Shown piece after piece: positions 5,511-8,841 of a DNA stretch of 8,841 nt. Location of the stretch: positions 1 through 8,841 of the forward strand of contig JAMOAF010000716.1 in assembly GCA_023621895.1 (NCBI GenBank). Direction: 5' to 3'. Numbering within the stretch: position 1 is the first letter of the stretch; the number at the start of each line of letters is the position of its first letter. This stretch comes from Planctomycetota bacterium (lineage in GTDB: Bacteria > Planctomycetota > Planctomycetia > Pirellulales > Thermoguttaceae). The notes beneath the pieces are model-generated. The model saw nothing but the letters and a program-made list of their open reading frames with translations, was not told where the DNA came from and did no database searches. A program made the position numbers and the translations under genes.

Positions 5511-6488
5511 TCATGCTCGGTCAAACGGAAACGCCACGACCTGGTCGATCCGCTCGGCGCCGGTGCGGAGCATCACCAGCCGGTCGAATCCCAGGGCGAC
5601 GCCGGTGGTCTGCGGCAGGCCCGACTCCATCGCGTCGAGCAGCCGGCTGTCGGCAGGAAGCGGGTGTTTGCCATCCGCCGCCCGAGCCGCGTTGTTCGCG
5701 GCATTTCGCCGCCGCAGCAGTTCCGGATCGAGCAATTCATGATAGCCGTTGGCCAACTCGATCCCCTCGACGAACAGTTCAAACCGCTCCGCCACCGGGG
5801 GCGATTCGTCTCGCACCCGGGCCAGCGCCGCCTGCGAAGCGGGATAGTCGTAGAGGATCGCCGGCCGCGTCCGGCCCAGGTGAGGCTGAACCTGTTCGGT
5901 CAGAATCCAGTCGAGCCAGAGGTCGCGATCATCGGGCCGAAAGCTCGCCGGCGGCGCGGAGGTCCGCCGTGCGGCCGAGTGGAGCGCCTCGAGCGGGGCG
6001 GTGAGTGGATCGAGCCCGGCGTAGCGCTCGAACGCGCCGCGATAACTGAGCCGCTCCGCGGCGCCGCGGCCCAACATCGCCTGGCACAATTGGTCCAGAA
6101 AGGCCATGCCCGCGGCCATGTCGTCGCCCGCCCGGTACCACTCGACGAGCGTGAACTCGGGGTTGTGCAGGGGCCCGAGCTCTTCCTGGCGAAACGCCCG
6201 AGTGACCTGGTAGATCGCCTCGGCGCCGCCGGCCAGCAGGCGTTTCATGGCCAGTTCGGGCGAAGTCTGTAGCCAATAGGTCCGCGTGCCGCCAGGGGTG
6301 GGCACCTCGATGGAAAACGGGTCAAGATGCCGATCGACCACCGTGTCGGCCGACAGCAGCGGCGTTTCCACCTCGAGAAAGCCGCGCTGGTCGAAGAACA
6401 GCCGCAGGCGGCGCAGCAGCCCGGCTCGCTCTCGGAGAGCGGTCCAATCGGCGGTCGGGCGGAAGTCTTCACGGGGCAGTCGAAACAT
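5511..6488 (-). CDS. epmA: EF-P lysine lysyltransferase EpmA (GenX/PoxA)
   Basis: A LysRS-like enzyme that activates (R)-beta-lysine with ATP and attaches it to the conserved lysine of elongation factor P. The product has 325 residues, matching E. coli EpmA, and is a class II synthetase catalytic core lacking the N-terminal anticodon-binding domain of LysRS. Motifs: LQTSPELAMKRLL (73-85), motif 2 with FRQEE (99-103) and HNPEFTLVEWYR (108-119), FVEGIELANGYHEL (239-252), and motif 3 GVALGFDRLVML (296-307). The ending VVAFPFDRA matches the family's typical terminus. The start is ATG. It follows efp by 36 bp on the same strand, so enzyme and substrate are probably co-transcribed. The stop overlaps the ribosome binding site of the small protein downstream. 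A true lysyl-tRNA synthetase is unlikely given the missing domain and the efp/epmB context. Confidence 0.95.
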   Translation of the reverse strand: MFRLPREDFRPTADWTALRERAGLLRRLRLFFDQRGFLEVETPLLSADTVVDRHLDPFSIEVPTPGGTRTYWLQTSPELAMKRLLAGGAEAIYQVTRAFRQEELGPLHNPEFTLVEWYRAGDDMAAGMAFLDQLCQAMLGRGAAERLSYRGAFERYAGLDPLTAPLEALHSAARRTSAPPASFRPDDRDLWLDWILTEQVQPHLGRTRPAILYDYPASQAALARVRDESPPVAERFELFVEGIELANGYHELLDPELLRRRNAANNAARAADGKHPLPADSRLLDAMESGLPQTTGVALGFDRLVMLRTGAERIDQVVAFPFDRA

Positions 6489-6524
6489 CGCGCTTGGGGC
6501 CTGGCAAAGAGGCGGCTCGGCGGG

Positions 6525-7094
6525 TCATTCCTTCACGCGCTCGATGTACTCGCCGGTTCGCGTGTCGATCCGGATCATCTCGCCGGTCTCCACGAAATTG
6601 GGCACGATGATCTCGGCGCCGGTCTCCATCTTGGCGGGCTTGGTCACGTTGGTGGCCGTGTTGCCCCGCACGGCCGGTTCGCAGTATTCGACGCGGAGAA
6701 CGACGTGGTTCGGCGGGGTCACGCCGATCGGATTGTTGTTGTAGAGCAGCATGCTGCAAACCATGCTCTCCTTGAGGTACTTCCAGGCCTCGTCGACCTG
6801 GTCGAGCCCGAGTTCGTATTGCTCGTAGCTCTCGTTGTCCATGAAGACGAACATGTCGCCCTGGCGGTAGAGATACTGGGCCTGGATTTCGTGGACGTCG
6901 GCGGCTTCCAGGGAATCGCCGCTCTTGAACGTCCGGTCGATGACCGTGTTGCGGATCAGGTGCCGAAACCTGCACTTGTAAAGGGCCTGGCCCTTGCCCG
7001 GCTTCACAAAGTTGCACTCGATCATCAGGTATGGATCGCCGTCCATCTCGACCTTGATCCCCTTGCGAAAATCACTCGTGTTGTAACCTGCCAC
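6525..7094 (-). CDS. efp: Translation elongation factor P
   Basis: EF-P binds between the P and E sites of ribosomes stalled on consecutive prolines and promotes peptide bond formation. The 189-residue product has the expected three domains: KOW-like N-domain (about 1-63), central OB domain (about 67-128) and C-terminal OB domain (about 130-187, ending RTGEYIERVKE). The modification loop reads NFVKPGKGQALYK. With the chosen start the target is Lys34, the same number as the modified residue in E. coli, consistent with the EpmA/EpmB genes alongside. GTG 7094 is chosen for the N-terminus VAGYNTSDFRKG, which fits the family, and for GAGGA 8 nt upstream. TTG 7109 would add five unneeded residues. 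It heads a minus-strand series with epmA 36 bp behind it and is divergent from epmB. I found no convincing promoter in the 218-bp gap. Confidence 0.97.
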   Translation of the reverse strand: MAGYNTSDFRKGIKVEMDGDPYLMIECNFVKPGKGQALYKCRFRHLIRNTVIDRTFKSGDSLEAADVHEIQAQYLYRQGDMFVFMDNESYEQYELGLDQVDEAWKYLKESMVCSMLLYNNNPIGVTPPNHVVLRVEYCEPAVRGNTATNVTKPAKMETGAEIIVPNFVETGEMIRIDTRTGEYIERVKE

Positions 7095-7312
7095 GTTTGG
7101 CGTCCTCAATTGTCTTGGAGTCGCGTGACTGCCAACCCCCGCGGTTGCCGACCCTCGCGCAATCCGCCCGGCTCACTTCTTGGGCCGTCGGGGTTGTGAT
7201 ACGATTGGATTGTGACCGGCAGCGCAAGACCATTCGATCGGCCCGCGCTCGGTTTTTTCCCTCGGCGGCGCGTGTTGCCGTGCCGGGGCGTTCGATCCGC
7301 CATCCCTCCGCC

Positions 7313-8332
7313 ATGATACGTTCCGACGCGGCAACTCAACCCCCGGCTTCCGCTCCCCCGGACTGGCAGACGGTGCTCGCCCGGTCGGTGACCGAGGCAG
7401 CCCAACTCTGCCGCCTGCTGGGACTCTCCGGCCAGTTGGCGGAAGCGGCCGGCGAGGCAGCCGGGCGATTCAAGCTCGTTGTGCCGAGACCTTTCCTGGC
7501 GCGGATCACGCCCGGCGACCCGGCCGATCCACTCCTCCGGCAAATCCTGCCAACTGCCGAGGAGCTCCTGCCGGCCGCCGGTTTCTGCGAGGACCCGCTC
7601 GGCGAGGCCGCAGCCTCGCCGGTTCCCGGGCTGCTGGCAAAGTACCAGGGTCGATCCCTCATCGTAGCAACGCGCCTTTGCGGCGTCCATTGCCGATTCT
7701 GTTTTCGGCGACATCAAACCGGACAAGCTGGGGAGGGTGAATCTCGTCATCTGGAGGACGCAATTGCCCGGGCGGCGACCGACCCCGGACTGACCGAGGT
7801 GATTCTCAGCGGTGGCGATCCCCTGATGCTCGACGATGCTCGACTTGCCCGAATCGCCGGCCAGATCGCGTCGATTCCACAGGTCCGCCGGCTACGGGTG
7901 CACACGCGTCTGCCGGTGTTGATTCCCCAACGGGTAACGCCTAGTCTTGTCGCCGCGCTCCGCTCTACCCGGCTGACCGTCGTCGTCGTCCTGCACGTGA
8001 ACCATGCGGCCGAGATCGACGAGCAAGCCGCGGCGGCGATCGCGCGGCTGGCCGACGCCGGCATCCCGCTGCTCAGCCAGAGTGTGCTGCTCCGCGGCGT
8101 CAACGACAACGTCGACGCCTTGGTGCAGCTCTTCGAGCGGCTCGCCGACAACCGCGTCATGCCCTATTACCTTCACCAACTCGATCGGGTCGCGGGCGCC
8201 GCCCATTTTGAAGTCCCCGAGGCCGTCGGCGCGAAGCTCGTCCAAGAAGCTCGGCAGCGCCTGCCTGGCTACGCCGTCCCCCGGTATGTCCGCGACATTC
8301 CGGGCAGTCCGAACAAGAAACCGCTGATCTAG
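7313..8332 (+). CDS. epmB: EF-P lysine 2,3-aminomutase EpmB (radical SAM)
   Basis: Converts (S)-alpha-lysine to (R)-beta-lysine, the group EpmA transfers to EF-P, using a 4Fe-4S cluster, SAM and PLP. The 339-residue product is close to E. coli EpmB (342). The radical SAM motif CX3CX2C is Cys123, Cys127 and Cys130 in RLCGVHCRFCFRRH. Other family blocks are PGLLAKYQGRSLIVA, ILSGGDPLM (164-172), RVHTRLPVLIPQRVT, QSVLLRGVNDN and MPYYLHQLDRVAGAAHF. The C-terminal PNKKPLI resembles the KTPL end of the E. coli protein, where the PLP-binding lysine is expected. ATG 7313 matches the family N-terminus but has no Shine-Dalgarno sequence. The frame stays open upstream to 7097, but that part is Arg-rich and unlike EpmB. 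The short length and the context favour EpmB over catabolic lysine 2,3-aminomutase (KamA). Confidence 0.94.
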   Translation: MIRSDAATQPPASAPPDWQTVLARSVTEAAQLCRLLGLSGQLAEAAGEAAGRFKLVVPRPFLARITPGDPADPLLRQILPTAEELLPAAGFCEDPLGEAAASPVPGLLAKYQGRSLIVATRLCGVHCRFCFRRHQTGQAGEGESRHLEDAIARAATDPGLTEVILSGGDPLMLDDARLARIAGQIASIPQVRRLRVHTRLPVLIPQRVTPSLVAALRSTRLTVVVVLHVNHAAEIDEQAAAAIARLADAGIPLLSQSVLLRGVNDNVDALVQLFERLADNRVMPYYLHQLDRVAGAAHFEVPEAVGAKLVQEARQRLPGYAVPRYVRDIPGSPNKKPLI

Positions 8333-8425
8333 CCACAATCGTCAACGGGGCCATCCGCTAGGGACAAGGACCAATCTCCAAAGTCCAAATCCCGGGCTTT
8401 TCCCTCGTTCTCCTCCCCTCCCCCT

Positions 8426-8451
8426 CGTTCCCAAGCTCCAGCTTGGGAACG
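8426..8451. repeat. REP-like palindrome, copy 1
   Basis: Arms GTTCCCAAGCT and AGCTTGGGAAC flank a central CC (8427-8450). One further C-G pair outside makes a perfect 12-bp stem. GCTCGCCTTCACCTGTCCC follows directly. Confidence 0.92.
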
Positions 8452-8489
8452 CTCGCCTTCACCTGTCCCTCCTCATCCCCTCTCCCCTC

Positions 8490-8513
8490 GGTCCCAAGCT
8501 CCAGCTTGGGAAC
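8490..8513. repeat. REP-like palindrome, copy 2
   Basis: Same orientation as copy 1, starting 63 bp later. The left arm is GGTCCCAAGCT, with one mismatch against AGCTTGGGAAC. The same downstream flank GCTCGCCTTCACCTGT follows, then a diverged pyrimidine-rich spacer. Confidence 0.9.
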
Positions 8514-8553
8514 GCTCGCCTTCACCTGTTCCGCCTCCTCCCCCTCTCCCCTG

Positions 8554-8577
8554 GTTCCCAAGCTCCAGCTTGGGAAC
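8554..8577. repeat. REP-like palindrome, copy 3
   Basis: Perfect copy of the palindrome in the same orientation, 64 bp after copy 2. The flank keeps only GCTCGC before diverging, which marks the end of the direct array. Confidence 0.9.
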
Positions 8578-8640
8578 GCTCGCTTGAAGCCGCCATACTG
8601 CCGGGCGCGCGCAAGGAGGAAGACCACAGTCTGAAGGTAG

Positions 8641-8666
8641 GGTTCCCAAGCTGGAGCTTGGGAACC
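8641..8666. repeat. REP-like palindrome, inverted copy 4
   Basis: Arms GTTCCCAAGCT and AGCTTGGGAAC with central GG instead of CC, so this copy is in the opposite orientation. An extra G-C pair outside makes a 12-bp stem. Read on the minus strand, its flank (CCTACCTTCA) resembles the GCTCGCCTTCA flank of copies 1 and 2, confirming inversion of the whole element. Confidence 0.9.
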
Positions 8667-8723
8667 AGGGGAATCTTGTGAACCAGGGGAACCTTGGGAA
8701 CAAGGGGAACCTTGGGAACCAAG
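8663..8723. repeat. 18-bp tandem repeat growing out of palindrome copy 4
   Basis: Three 18-bp units start at 8663 (AACCAGGGGAATCTTGTG), 8681 (AACCAGGGGAACCTTGGG) and 8699 (AACAAGGGGAACCTTGGG), then a partial AACCAAG at 8717-8723. Each unit junction rebuilds CTTGGGAAC or a variant, which is the end of the palindrome arm, so the array probably arose by slippage at that arm. Confidence 0.88.
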
Positions 8724-8841
8724 AAACGCTCCGCTGTCACCGCGATTGACTTTAGAGAAACTACTCGGTTCAGGGCGATGTAGCCGCCCGGCCGCCTTCC
8801 TTTTTCTCTCGTTCGGCGCACGCACCCTCGCAGGTAATCGT

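Larger units (their letters stand above)
8333..8841. other. Gene-free, repeat-rich region after epmB
   Basis: About 500 bp without a convincing gene. After the epmB stop comes a CCAA-rich stretch (8365-8393, containing TCCAAAGTCCAAATCCC), then pyrimidine-rich DNA carrying three direct palindrome copies, about 64 bp of unremarkable sequence, an inverted palindrome copy, an 18-bp tandem repeat, and about 120 bp (8724-8841) in which I see nothing. Open frames here translate the repeats into strings such as SQAGAWE or VPKLELGN and are not credible proteins. No U-tract terminator follows epmB; the first palindrome could act as a 3'-end hairpin. Confidence 0.7.

Noticed and set aside
7171..7205. 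Promoter for epmB or efp in the divergent gap
   Set aside because: Plus-strand TACGAT has no acceptable -35 box. A minus-strand TTGGCA/GACAAT pair has a 15-bp spacer and would start transcription at the ribosome binding site. Neither is convincing.
7097..7312. N-terminal extension of EpmB by 72 codons
   Set aside because: The extension is unlike EpmB, would overlap the efp leader region, and the family N-terminus fits ATG 7313.
8426..8577. Regularly spaced repeats resembling a short CRISPR array
   Set aside because: The repeat is a full palindrome, the spacers resemble each other and are pyrimidine-rich, one further copy is inverted, and no cas gene is present.
8358..8825. Minus-strand open frame of 155 codons over the repeat region
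   Set aside because: It consists largely of translated palindromes and the 18-bp repeat, with low-complexity composition and no recognisable fold.

Overview
The window is GC-rich, densely packed bacterial DNA. It most likely comes from a planctomycete (Pirellulales-like) chromosome. This is inferred from the protein style (ArgRS with a large charged insertion, the EF-P/EpmA/EpmB set, AroB), frequent GTG starts, and an intergenic array of palindromes with CCCAAGCT/AGCTTGGG arms of a kind I associate with planctomycete genomes. No database search was possible, so the lineage is an inference.

Layout, left to right. (1) A gene seems to begin at the left edge on the minus strand, with only nine codons visible. 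(2) argS (arginyl-tRNA synthetase, minus) fills 155-2128. (3) A 101-bp divergent gap carries two face-to-face sigma70-type promoters and a perfect 9-bp inverted repeat; rightwards it feeds a VapBC-type toxin-antitoxin pair (AbrB-fold antitoxin, PIN toxin). (4) rsfS (ribosome silencing factor, minus) converges on the toxin gene. (5) About 400 bp of mostly non-coding DNA precede a small three-repeat TPR protein (plus). (6) A minus-strand cluster reads efp, epmA, a 76-residue unknown protein, aroB. (7) epmB (plus) diverges from efp. (8) The last 500 bp hold no convincing gene: three direct and one inverted copy of a 24-bp palindrome, followed by an 18-bp tandem repeat.

Most genes serve translation. 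ArgRS charges tRNA-Arg, and RsfS keeps 50S and 30S subunits apart in starvation. EF-P rescues ribosomes stalled on polyproline. EpmB makes (R)-beta-lysine and EpmA attaches it to Lys34 of EF-P, so the core lysylation pathway is complete here. VapC toxins are RNases that usually cut tRNA or rRNA. AroB (shikimate pathway) and the TPR protein are the exceptions.

The observation most worth testing is the argS/vapBC gap. The argS promoter is close to consensus (TTGACA, 17 bp, TATAAA), its -35 box lies inside the first codons of the antitoxin gene, and the putative toxin-antitoxin operator covers its -10 box. Synthesis of an essential tRNA synthetase may therefore be tied to antitoxin level. Second is the unknown 76-residue protein translated between epmA and aroB.
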